A stretch of DNA of 5,172 nucleotides, taken from an uncultured Oscillospiraceae bacterium (GTDB lineage: Bacteria > Bacillota > Clostridia > Oscillospirales > Ruminococcaceae). The notes beneath the pieces were generated by a model. It was not told the DNA's origin. It saw nothing but the letters and a program-made list of their open reading frames with translations, and ran no database searches. A program made the position numbers and the translations under genes. Each line of letters opens with the position of its first letter. Position 1 is the first letter of the stretch. This document shows, one piece after another, positions 1 to 5,172 of the stretch. The stretch covers positions 1-5,172 of the forward strand of contig CAUABB010000123.1 of assembly GCA_958427155.1 (NCBI GenBank), read 5' to 3'.

Positions 1-644
1 ACAGCGGCCAGATTGCCATTCTTCTGGGGCCCAACGGCGCTGGAAAATCCACCACGATTAATCTTTTGGCCCGCTTTTATGAGCCGGATTCTGGAGAAAT
101 TCAGGTAGATGGAGAGAATATTTTCGATCTCACCATCGCTTCGCTGCGGGATCACATGAGCATTGTACTACAAGATGTCTTTCTTTTTAATGGAACGATT
201 GCGGAAAATATTGCTTATGGTTTTAAAAATGCAAGGCCGGAGCAGATTGTGGAAGCCGCTAAAATTGCTCGGATTCATGATTTTATCGAGTCTCTTCCGG
301 AAGGGTATAACACCTATATCGGTGAACGGGGGGTGAGACTTTCCGGCGGCCAAAAACAAAGAATTTCAATCGCTCGCGCTGTTTTGAGGAATTCTGAAAT
401 TTTGGTTCTGGATGAAGCGACTGCGGCGGTGGATATGGAAACGGAGGCGGAAATTCAAGCTGCGATTCAGAATTTGGTTGGAACCCGTACTGTGATTGTA
501 ATTGCACACCGCCTTTCAACCGTTCGCAAAGCGGATAAAATTATTGTCCTTTCGGATGGTGTTATTGCCGAGTCTGGCACTCACGAAGAATTGTTGGCTC
601 AAAGAGGGCTTTATGCGCATCTTTGTGAGTCCAATTTAAAGTAA
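1..644 (+). CDS. ABC exporter, C-terminal nucleotide-binding domain (5' partial)
   Basis: The gene enters from upstream. The frame is open from base 3, so the TTG at 66 is an internal leucine and not the start. About 213 residues are visible and form a nearly complete ATPase domain. Seen in order: Walker A GPNGAGKST (27-53), Q-loop glutamine at 171-173 in LQDVFLFNGTIAENI, ABC signature LSGGQKQR (from 339), Walker B ILVLDE with the catalytic glutamate (399-416), D-loop AAVD, and switch histidine in IAHRLSTV (507-509). The 'FNGTIAENI' and 'IAHRLSTVRKADKIIVL' stretches are typical of ABCB/MsbA/MdlB-type exporters, in which this domain follows a six-helix membrane domain. That membrane part would lie outside the window. 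The motifs are intact, so the protein is probably active at the inner face of the membrane. The substrate is unknown; drugs, lipids or peptides are all possible. A heterodimeric partner gene often lies upstream in such loci but cannot be seen here. Confidence 0.95.
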   Translation, partial: SGQIAILLGPNGAGKSTTINLLARFYEPDSGEIQVDGENIFDLTIASLRDHMSIVLQDVFLFNGTIAENIAYGFKNARPEQIVEAAKIARIHDFIESLPEGYNTYIGERGVRLSGGQKQRISIARAVLRNSEILVLDEATAAVDMETEAEIQAAIQNLVGTRTVIVIAHRLSTVRKADKIIVLSDGVIAESGTHEELLAQRGLYAHLCESNLK

Positions 645-663
645 ATTATGTGTTTGACAGAAA

Positions 664-674
664 AGAGGAAAAAG
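664..674 (+). promoter_or_regulatory. Ribosome binding site that fixes the oxidoreductase start at 675
   Basis: An AGAGG at 664-668 lies six bases before the ATG at 675. The in-frame ATG at 648 has only AT-rich sequence in front of it and would add nine poorly conserved, charged residues before the Rossmann strand. The 675 start is therefore preferred. Confidence 0.7.
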
Positions 675-1784
675 ATGAAACAAACGAAAGTAGCAATCAT
701 TGGCCTTGGCGACATCAGCGGAATTTATTTAAAAAATATAACGAGAGTATTTAAAAATCTGGAGTTATACGGCGTTTGTACCCATCGGGTAGAGAAGGCG
801 CGGGAGATCGCGGCGGAATACGGTGCCCAAAAAGTATATGAGACCATGGAGGACGCGTTTTGCGATCCAGAAGTTGAAATTATTGTGAATCTAACTCGTC
901 CGAATGAACATCTTGAAGTAACGGTAAAAGCACTGGAAGCCGGAAAACATGTTTACACGGAAAAGCCGCTTGGCGCAACACTTGAAGAAGGTGAAAAAAT
1001 TTTAAAATTGGCAGCTGGTAAGGGACTTTTTGTCGCTGGTGCACCAGATACCTTTTTAGGCGCGGGGCTGCAGACCTGCCGGAAGCTAATTGATGACGGA
1101 TTTATTGGAACTCCCATCGGAGCGTCCGCTTTTATGACCTGCCGTGGCCATGAGCGCTGGCATCCTAACCCGGAGTTTTATTATAAGCATGGCGGCGGGC
1201 CTTTAATGGATATTGGACCGTATTATCTTACTGCGCTTGTCAGTTTATTGGGGCAGATTAAAACGGTATCCGGAATGACTAAAATGACATTTCCCAAGCG
1301 GGTAATTAAAAGCCAACCCAAATACGGGCAGGTGATTGACGTAGAAGTTCCGACCTATCAAACTGGACTGATGCAGTTTGAGTCAGGCGCGATTGGGAGC
1401 ATTTTTGTCACCTTTGATGTTTATGCTTCTGAAACTCCTAGAATTGAAATCTATGGTTCAGAAGGTACTCTTTCTGTTCCGGATCCGAATACGTTTGGCG
1501 GTCCCGTGCGGCTTTTCCGTCCCGGTTCCGGAGAATTTATGGAAATTCCACTTGTTAAAAGTTACGCGGAAAACAGTCGCGGAATCGGCATTGCCGATAT
1601 GGCTAATGCCATTCAGGACTCAAGGAAACCGCGTGCGGGGATTGATCTGATGTATCATGTACTGGAAGTAATTGACGCGTTTGAAAAGAGCAGTAGAGAA
1701 AAGCGGCATGTTGACATTGTGTCCAAAATAGAGCGACCAACGCCGCTTGAGTATAGCGAAACAGAAGGATTGCTGACAGATTAA
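675..1784 (+). CDS. Gfo/Idh/MocA-family NAD(P)-dependent oxidoreductase
   Basis: A 369-residue protein of normal length for the family, probably a cytoplasmic dehydrogenase acting on a sugar, inositol or related polyol with NAD(P). The N-terminal Rossmann domain starts with VAIIGLGDISG (glycines of the dinucleotide motif at residues 10-16). The family hallmark EKP, whose lysine is catalytic in studied members, is at residues 96-98 in VYTEKPLGA. The second, alpha/beta domain holds RGHERWHPNPEFYY and then GGGPLMDIGPYY (from about residue 173). The aspartate is kept (D179), but the usual histidine four residues later is tyrosine (Y183). An in-frame ATG at 648 would add nine residues but lacks a ribosome binding site. 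The gene begins 30 bp after the ABC exporter stop with no terminator between them, and its own stop overlaps the next gene's Shine-Dalgarno sequence, so it is probably cotranscribed with both. The substrate cannot be assigned, since family membership does not predict it. Confidence 0.92.
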   Translation: MKQTKVAIIGLGDISGIYLKNITRVFKNLELYGVCTHRVEKAREIAAEYGAQKVYETMEDAFCDPEVEIIVNLTRPNEHLEVTVKALEAGKHVYTEKPLGATLEEGEKILKLAAGKGLFVAGAPDTFLGAGLQTCRKLIDDGFIGTPIGASAFMTCRGHERWHPNPEFYYKHGGGPLMDIGPYYLTALVSLLGQIKTVSGMTKMTFPKRVIKSQPKYGQVIDVEVPTYQTGLMQFESGAIGSIFVTFDVYASETPRIEIYGSEGTLSVPDPNTFGGPVRLFRPGSGEFMEIPLVKSYAENSRGIGIADMANAIQDSRKPRAGIDLMYHVLEVIDAFEKSSREKRHVDIVSKIERPTPLEYSETEGLLTD

Positions 1785-1790
1785 AGGAGG
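1784..1790 (+). promoter_or_regulatory. Strong Shine-Dalgarno overlapping the upstream stop codon
   Basis: AAGGAGG at 1784-1790 shares a base with the TAA stop of the oxidoreductase (1782-1784) and sits seven bases before the ATG at 1798. The layout suggests that the two genes are translated together, with high initiation at the deacetylase gene. Confidence 0.8.
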
Positions 1791-1797
1791 AATTTCG

Positions 1798-2640
1798 ATG
1801 AATCATCGTTATCTGCGTTTCCCGGGAGGAAAACGAAAAGCGCTTACGCTAAGTTATGATGACGGAGTGGAACAGGATGTTCAGCTGATTAGACTTTTGG
1901 AGAAATATGGGGTTAAGTGTACCTTTAACCTGAATTCAGGATGCTATCCGCCGGAGGGGACAACTTATCCGGCCGGGACCATTCATCGTCGGATGCCGGA
2001 AAGTTCTGTCAGCACTTTGTATAAAAATTCACTGGCGGAGGTTGCGGGGCATTCCTTTACTCATCCTTTTCTCGACCAACTCGCGCCGTCGCAGGCAATG
2101 AAAGAAATCGTCGACGACCGGATTGCGCTTGAAAAGCAGTTTGGAAAAATGGTCAGAGGCTTTGCATATCCGTATGGAACTTATAACGATACTGTTATAG
2201 AGCTGCTTCGCGCTGCTGGCTTTGTTTACGCCAGAACGGTGGAATCTCATCATAGCTTTCGGCTGCCGAAAAATTGGCTTCGTTTGGGAGCGACCTGTCA
2301 TCATGACGATCCCATGCTGATGGAGCTGGCTGAAAAGTTTGTTTCACAAACGCCGGAGCGGGATTCTTGGCTTTTCTATCTCTGGGGGCACAGTTACGAA
2401 TTTGAACAGCACAATAATTGGAATGTAATAGAAGGATTTCTCAAAGCTGTTTCCGGTAAGGAAGACATTTGGTACGCGACCAATCTGGAAATTTATGACT
2501 ACTGTAAAGCGTATGAACGGCTTATTGTTTCCGCGGATGGAAAAACAGTTTACAATCCGTCTGTTTGTTCAGTCTGGTGCCAATTTGACGATGAAATTGT
2601 TGAGATTGGCGCGGGAAAGACGGTTAGAGCGGATAAATAA
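1798..2640 (+). CDS. Polysaccharide deacetylase family (NodB-fold, CE4-like) protein
   Basis: A 280-residue protein consisting essentially of one NodB-homology domain. Members are metal-dependent and remove acetyl groups from N-acetylated or O-acetylated sugars. Motif 1 is LSYDDG (D21 as likely general base, D22 as metal ligand). Motif 2 is GHSFTHP (H85 and H89 as metal ligands). Motif 3 is RGFAYPYG (residues 120-127), matching the RxFxxPYG pattern. The late active-site histidine is probably H198 in LWGHSYEFE. The full Asp-His-His triad suggests an active enzyme. The N-terminus runs straight into the first strand with no signal peptide or membrane helix, so a cytoplasmic, soluble substrate is more likely than cell-wall peptidoglycan or secreted polymer. 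It lies 13 bp after the oxidoreductase with a near-perfect ribosome binding site, which suggests both act on the same sugar compound. The substrate is unknown, and related folds also include enzymes that are not deacetylases. Confidence 0.88.
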   Translation: MNHRYLRFPGGKRKALTLSYDDGVEQDVQLIRLLEKYGVKCTFNLNSGCYPPEGTTYPAGTIHRRMPESSVSTLYKNSLAEVAGHSFTHPFLDQLAPSQAMKEIVDDRIALEKQFGKMVRGFAYPYGTYNDTVIELLRAAGFVYARTVESHHSFRLPKNWLRLGATCHHDDPMLMELAEKFVSQTPERDSWLFYLWGHSYEFEQHNNWNVIEGFLKAVSGKEDIWYATNLEIYDYCKAYERLIVSADGKTVYNPSVCSVWCQFDDEIVEIGAGKTVRADK

Positions 2641-2657
2641 AATGTTGCTGGACTTAT

Positions 2658-2666
2658 AAAGGGAGG
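2658..2666 (+). promoter_or_regulatory. Shine-Dalgarno of the small DUF6440-like gene
   Basis: AAAGGGAGG ends six bases before the ATG at 2673. This near-ideal site is the main support, besides the protein sequence, that the 62-codon frame is a real gene. Confidence 0.75.
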
Positions 2667-2672
2667 TTCGTT

Positions 2673-2861
2673 ATGGCGAATGCAGGGGAGCGGTTCATAA
2701 TAGCTTATCAGCAAGGCGGCGATAGCGATATTTGTATGATGCGGGTGTTAATCGACAGGGCTACCGGAGTGAATTATTTATATCATAAGGTTGGTTATTC
2801 CGGCGGCCTGACTGTTTTGCTTGGCAAAGACGGAAAGCCTATTATAACTCCGGTCGGCTGA
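2673..2861 (+). CDS. Small DUF6440-like protein
   Basis: A 62-residue protein with a strong ribosome binding site and no membrane segment or signal peptide. The pattern is RFIIAYQQG, then VLIDRATGVNYLYHKVGYSGGLTVLLGKDGKPI. This resembles the small Firmicutes family DUF6440, whose members I recall having a 'VDKETGVxYLFxxxGYxGGLTPLLDxxGKP' core. The match is from memory and was not searched. Alternating short beta-strand-like segments and the GYSGGLT turn suggest a compact beta domain, but no catalytic residues are evident and the function is unknown. Some homologues carry a xylosidase name in databases, which a protein this short cannot justify. It starts 32 bp after the deacetylase stop with no terminator between them, and is the last gene before the terminator at 2962, so it is probably the last gene of this operon. 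Confidence 0.8.
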   Translation: MANAGERFIIAYQQGGDSDICMMRVLIDRATGVNYLYHKVGYSGGLTVLLGKDGKPIITPVG

Positions 2862-2961
2862 AATTGAGCTGGAGTTGAAAATTTTATAGGATTAGATACT
2901 TGAATTATATCTTTATTTTTGAAGTTGTAGCTTTATTGGAAATACCAGGTTTAGTTAAATT
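2862..2961 (+). other. AT-rich 3' untranslated stretch
   Basis: About 100 bases between the small gene and the terminator stem. It is AT-rich, with no convincing ribosome binding site, frame or strong hairpin. It is probably the 3' untranslated region of the left operon. Confidence 0.5.
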
Positions 2962-2994
2962 AAAAAGGCCGGCGGATGATCCGCCGGCCTTTTT
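2962..2994. terminator. Bidirectional intrinsic terminator
   Basis: A perfect 15-bp stem pairs 2962-2976 (AAAAAGGCCGGCGGA) with 2980-2994 around a three-base TGA loop. The GC-rich core is flanked by A5 on the left and T5 on the right, so a U-tract follows the hairpin when it is read on either strand. It lies 100 bases after the DUF6440-like gene and 11 bases past the stop of the converging CDF gene. Both transcripts can therefore end here. Confidence 0.93.
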
Positions 2995-3005
2995 AGACTG
3001 CTTTT

Positions 3006-4208
3006 TCACTTTTTCTTTTTGGGATCCGTCGTTTCTGTTGTTGAAATATAGCTTCGGTCAACGGTGATAACCGTGTAATAGTTTGGATTGAGTTCCTTTA
3101 CTTTCCTGTCGATACATTCTCTTAGATCGTCATCGTTCATCTGATAAGAAGGAGGTACGGCAACATCAAAAATCAAGTTGCTGTGGGTATTTCCAGAAAC
3201 AAACCGAAAATCATGCGTTGAGAGACAAGGATCAATCTCCCTGACAATTTCAGTAATAACAGTTCTTAGTTCATTGGTCAGTGCGTCTCCAACTACAATC
3301 GGATCCAGATGAATCACTAAGTGAATATTGAGTTCCCGGGAGAAATCCCGTTCAATATTATCGATCAAGTCATGACTGCTCATAATGTCGTCAGTGTTTG
3401 GAACCTCGACATGGACGGAAGCAAAACATTGATCTGGTCCGTAACTGTGAATAACCAGATCGTGGTAACCAATTACACCTTTATAACTTTTAATCTTTTT
3501 TCCAATCATTTGAATTAATTTTTGGTCAGGTGCGGCCCCTAAAAGGGGGTTAAGTGTTTCAATAATAGAGCGAATTCCGGAGTAAATAATGAATGCCGCT
3601 ACCAAAATTCCCATATATGCGTCAATCTGCCAGCCGGTAAAATAGGCAATAAAAAGGGAAAGTAAAACGGCTGAAGTTGTAAAAACGTCGTTCATGCTGT
3701 CGGTAGCTGTTGCTGCAAGGGCGGAAGAATTAATTTTTTGAGCGATTGTTTTATAAAACCTTCCCTGCCAAAGCTTAAGAAGAATTGATATGATAAGAAT
3801 AGCGACGGACAACCAGCTAAATTGCATGGGATCAGGTGACCAAATTTTTTCAACGGAACTTAAAAAAAGCTGAAATCCCAAAAATACGATAATAATTGAA
3901 ACAATAAACCCCGAAATATATTCACTACGGGCATGTCCGTAGGGGTGCTGATCATCAGCTGGCTTGGAAGACATTTTAAAACCGATCAATGTAATCAGAG
4001 AAGAACTGGAATCAGAAAGGTTGTTGACAGCGTCAGCGATAATAGAAATGCTGTTAAACAGAATACCTGCCACTGCCTTTAACAAAAAAAGAAGAAGGTT
4101 TGTTGCAATGCCGGTACAGCTTGCAACTTTTCCGTATTGTTGCCGGATGGCAGTGGTCATTTCCGCGCCTTTATCTTTTACAAAAATTTTTAACAGCAAT
4201 TTAGTCAT
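3006..4208 (-). CDS. Cation diffusion facilitator transporter, probable Mn(II)-type exporter
   Basis: A 400-residue membrane protein of the CDF family (PF01545), which exports divalent metals by proton antiport. Six hydrophobic segments span roughly residues 30-215. TM2 carries IADAVNNLSDSSSS and TM5 carries ATATDSMNDVFTT. The loop HPYGHARSEY after TM2 is a family hallmark. Aligned by eye to YiiP, the transport-site residues are N62, D66, D170 and D174. Zn exporters normally have His in TM5; an Asn-Asp-Asp-Asp set is known from Mn exporters such as pneumococcal MntE. A cytoplasmic dimerisation domain follows (about 225-305), then an extra domain (about 310-390) and a KKKK end. The start at 4208 is chosen because AAGGAGGGG lies eight bases upstream. 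An in-frame ATG at 4307 would add 33 residues, lacks such a site, and would place the candidate promoter inside the gene. The gene is transcribed alone, away from the ABC operon and towards the shared terminator. Family is certain; metal is inferred. Confidence 0.93.
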   Translation of the reverse strand: MTKLLLKIFVKDKGAEMTTAIRQQYGKVASCTGIATNLLLFLLKAVAGILFNSISIIADAVNNLSDSSSSLITLIGFKMSSKPADDQHPYGHARSEYISGFIVSIIIVFLGFQLFLSSVEKIWSPDPMQFSWLSVAILIISILLKLWQGRFYKTIAQKINSSALAATATDSMNDVFTTSAVLLSLFIAYFTGWQIDAYMGILVAAFIIYSGIRSIIETLNPLLGAAPDQKLIQMIGKKIKSYKGVIGYHDLVIHSYGPDQCFASVHVEVPNTDDIMSSHDLIDNIERDFSRELNIHLVIHLDPIVVGDALTNELRTVITEIVREIDPCLSTHDFRFVSGNTHSNLIFDVAVPPSYQMNDDDLRECIDRKVKELNPNYYTVITVDRSYISTTETTDPKKKK

Positions 4209-4214
4209 ATTATG

Positions 4215-4223
4215 CCCCTCCTT
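4215..4223 (-). promoter_or_regulatory. Ribosome binding site that fixes the CDF start at 4208
   Basis: Read on the minus strand, AAGGAGGGG occupies 4223-4215, and the GGAGG core (4221-4217) is eight bases before the ATG at 4208-4206. This favours the 400-residue form over a longer reading from 4307. Confidence 0.8.
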
Positions 4224-4239
4224 TTGAGGATACCAATCT

Positions 4240-4254
4240 AGAATACTATATTCT
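4240..4254. repeat. Inverted repeat AGAATA-CTA-TATTCT
   Basis: A perfect 6-bp dyad with a three-base centre, covering the candidate -10 element of the CDF gene. Read as a 7-1-7 arrangement it pairs six of seven positions, a layout used by Fur/PerR/Zur-type operators. Its position suits a repressor site, but the AT-rich sequence makes chance possible. Confidence 0.4.
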
Positions 4255-4268
4255 TCGTCAGTTTGCAA
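4240..4268 (-). promoter_or_regulatory. Candidate promoter of the CDF gene
   Basis: On the minus strand, TTGCAA (4268-4263) and TATTCT (4245-4240) are 17 bases apart. Each matches the sigma-A consensus at four of six positions. Transcription would begin about 25 bases before the start codon, leaving no room for a riboswitch leader. Moderate support only. Confidence 0.45.
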
Positions 4269-4299
4269 GTGAAATGAGATAAACGCTTTTTGTTCATGG

Positions 4300-4315
4300 A
4301 AATTCAATTGAATTT
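4300..4315. repeat. Perfect 16-bp palindrome at the ABC gene's -35 region
   Basis: AAATTCAATTGAATTT reads the same on both strands without a spacer. It overlaps the candidate -35 hexamer (4308-4313) of the ABC ATPase gene, so a bound dimeric regulator would control that promoter. No known operator is recognised. Confidence 0.45.
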
Positions 4316-4335
4316 TAGTGGGAAGGGAGTATAAT
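4308..4335 (+). promoter_or_regulatory. Candidate promoter of the ABC ATPase-permease operon
   Basis: TTGAAT (4308-4313) and a perfect TATAAT (4330-4335) are separated by 16 bases. The -10 is 42 bases before the ATG at 4378, and AGGAG (4367-4371) gives a ribosome binding site six bases from the start. This is a good sigma-A type match. Confidence 0.65.
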
Positions 4336-4377
4336 AAAGTTAAATAATCATCTAAATTAACACGATAGGAGATTCGA

Positions 4378-5082
4378 ATGAGCAGTTTTGTAGAATTTCA
4401 GGAGGTCTATAAGCGGTATCGTGTCGGAGATGTGGAGATTACCGCATCAAACGGAGTTACGTTTGAGATAAAGAAAGGTGAATTTGCGGTTATTGTTGGC
4501 GCGAGCGGCGCAGGAAAAACAACAGTTTTAAACCTTCTTGGTGGAATGGACACCTGTGATGAAGGTCATATTTTAGTAGACGGTCAGGACATTAGTGGCT
4601 ATAACCAGAGGCAGCTTACCTCTTATCGCCGTTTTGATATTGGCTTTGTTTTTCAGTTCTATAATCTGGTTCAAAATTTGACAGCAAAAGAAAATGTAGA
4701 GCTTGCCACCCAAATTTGTAAAGATGCGTTGGACGTGGAAGAAACCCTCCGTGAAGTTGGATTGGGGGAGCGGATGGATAACTTCCCATCTCAACTTTCC
4801 GGCGGAGAGCAGCAACGAGTCTCGATTGCGCGCGCTCTTGCCAAAAATCCAAAGCTTCTTTTATGCGATGAGCCAACTGGTGCGCTTGATTATAATACAG
4901 GAAAAACGATTCTTAAACTTTTGCAAGATACTTGTCGTAAGAACGATATGACGGTCGTGGTGGTTACCCATAATATGGCGATCACTCCGATGGCTGATCG
5001 AATTATCCAGATGAAAAACAGCAAAGTCCGGGAGATCATTCTCAATGAACATCCGGTTGATATCGAGGAGATCGAATGGTAG
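4378..5082 (+). CDS. ABC transporter ATP-binding protein, MacB/LolD type
   Basis: A 234-residue stand-alone ATPase of the MacB/LolD/FtsE class, which drives FtsX-fold permeases by mechanotransmission in the cytoplasmic membrane. All motifs are present: Walker A GASGAGKTT (residues 41-49), Q-loop Q93 in FVFQFYNLVQNLTAKENV, signature LSGGEQQRVSIARAL (from 140), Walker B KLLLCDE (159-165) followed by PTGALD, and switch histidine H198 in VVTHN. The FQFYNL and DEPTGALD forms are characteristic of this subfamily. The short acidic tail after about residue 220 (NEHPVDIEEIEW) may contact the partner. An AGGAG site precedes the ATG. The stop is one base from the start of an FtsX-like permease, so the two almost certainly form one transporter. 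In Firmicutes such pairs serve antimicrobial-peptide resistance, lipoprotein or peptide export, or cell-wall control; which one applies here is not visible. No two-component system is seen beside it within the window. Confidence 0.93.
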   Translation: MSSFVEFQEVYKRYRVGDVEITASNGVTFEIKKGEFAVIVGASGAGKTTVLNLLGGMDTCDEGHILVDGQDISGYNQRQLTSYRRFDIGFVFQFYNLVQNLTAKENVELATQICKDALDVEETLREVGLGERMDNFPSQLSGGEQQRVSIARALAKNPKLLLCDEPTGALDYNTGKTILKLLQDTCRKNDMTVVVVTHNMAITPMADRIIQMKNSKVREIILNEHPVDIEEIEW

Positions 5083-5083
5083 T

Positions 5084-5172
5084 ATGAAATACAAAGCCTT
5101 AATAAAGGATACGGCGCGGGAAGTTTGGCGGACCAAAAGTCGCTTTGTTTCTATTTTTGCAATTGTTATGTT
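5084..5172 (+). CDS. FtsX-like ABC permease, N-terminus (3' partial)
   Basis: The ATG lies one base after the ATPase stop and opens a frame that stays open to the window edge, giving 29 full codons. The start MKYKALIKDTAREVWR followed by TKSRFVSIFAIVM matches the N-terminus typical of large Firmicutes FtsX-like permeases: a short basic cytoplasmic helix, a TKxRFxSI motif, then the first membrane helix. The nearest purine-rich site, GAGGAG at 5065-5070, is 13 bases away, so translation probably depends on coupling to the ATPase gene. Proteins with this start are often long, with a large extracellular, sometimes coiled-coil, region, but none of that is visible here. Confidence 0.8.
   Translation, partial: MKYKALIKDTAREVWRTKSRFVSIFAIVM

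Noticed and set aside
66..68. TTG as the start codon of the first ABC gene
   Set aside because: The same frame is open upstream to base 3 and encodes the Walker A motif, so this is an internal leucine codon of a gene cut by the window edge.
342..351. CCGGCGGC-like words repeated at 342, 2800 and 4799 as a dispersed repeat
   Set aside because: Two copies encode the conserved Ser-Gly-Gly of ABC signatures and the third encodes Ser-Gly-Gly in GYSGGLT. Shared codon use explains them.
648..650. ATG at 648 as the oxidoreductase start
   Set aside because: No ribosome binding site precedes it, and the extra nine residues do not fit the usual family N-terminus. The ATG at 675 has a suitable AGAGG.
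654..659. TTGACA as the -35 of a promoter for the oxidoreductase gene
   Set aside because: A perfect hexamer, but no -10-like sequence lies 16-18 bases downstream, where the coding region already begins.
4209..4307. Extended 433-residue form of the CDF protein from an ATG at 4307
   Set aside because: The additional residues are not family-like, the region contains a plausible promoter, and a strong Shine-Dalgarno lies just upstream of the internal ATG at 4208.
4209..4377. A manganese (yybP-ykoY) or other riboswitch in the CDF leader
   Set aside because: The predicted leader is only about 25 bases and no conserved riboswitch core or extended stems were seen.
4573..5136. Minus-strand and alternative-frame open frames across the ABC ATPase gene
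   Set aside because: They lack ribosome binding sites and recognisable protein features and lie opposite a gene with full ABC motifs.

Overview
The window looks like chromosomal DNA from a low-to-moderate GC Gram-positive bacterium of the class Clostridia, possibly Oscillospiraceae/Ruminococcaceae-like. This is inferred from strong AGGAGG-type ribosome binding sites on most genes, mainly ATG starts, an intrinsic terminator, and the style of the proteins: a long Firmicutes-type cation diffusion facilitator, an ABC ATPase paired with an FtsX-type permease, and a small DUF6440-like protein. The species cannot be fixed from the sequence alone.

Left part (1-2994, + strand). The window opens inside an ABC exporter gene, of which only the nucleotide-binding domain is visible. 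It is followed, without any visible terminator, by a Gfo/Idh/MocA-family oxidoreductase, a polysaccharide-deacetylase (NodB-fold, CE4-like) protein and a 62-residue DUF6440-like protein. Gaps of 13-32 bp and strong Shine-Dalgarno sites suggest one transcript, which ends at a 15-bp-stem intrinsic terminator (2962-2994). The oxidoreductase and deacetylase together suggest processing of a sugar or sugar derivative; the substrate cannot be read from the sequence.

Middle (3006-4208, - strand). A cation diffusion facilitator converges on the same terminator, which is symmetric enough to serve both directions. Its predicted transport-site residues (Asn-x3-Asp in TM2, Asp-x3-Asp in TM5) match the pattern associated with manganese exporters rather than zinc exporters, and it carries an extra C-terminal domain.

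Right part (4209-5172). A 169-bp divergent intergenic region carries a candidate promoter for each direction and two inverted repeats that overlap them. It leads into a MacB/LolD-type ABC ATPase, followed one base later by the start of an FtsX-like permease that runs off the window.

No tRNA, rRNA, CRISPR array, insertion sequence or phage gene was seen. I found no clear evidence of a wholly new system. The observations most worth following are the oxidoreductase-deacetylase-DUF6440 cassette, the metal-site signature and extra domain of the CDF protein, and the two dyads in the divergent promoter region.
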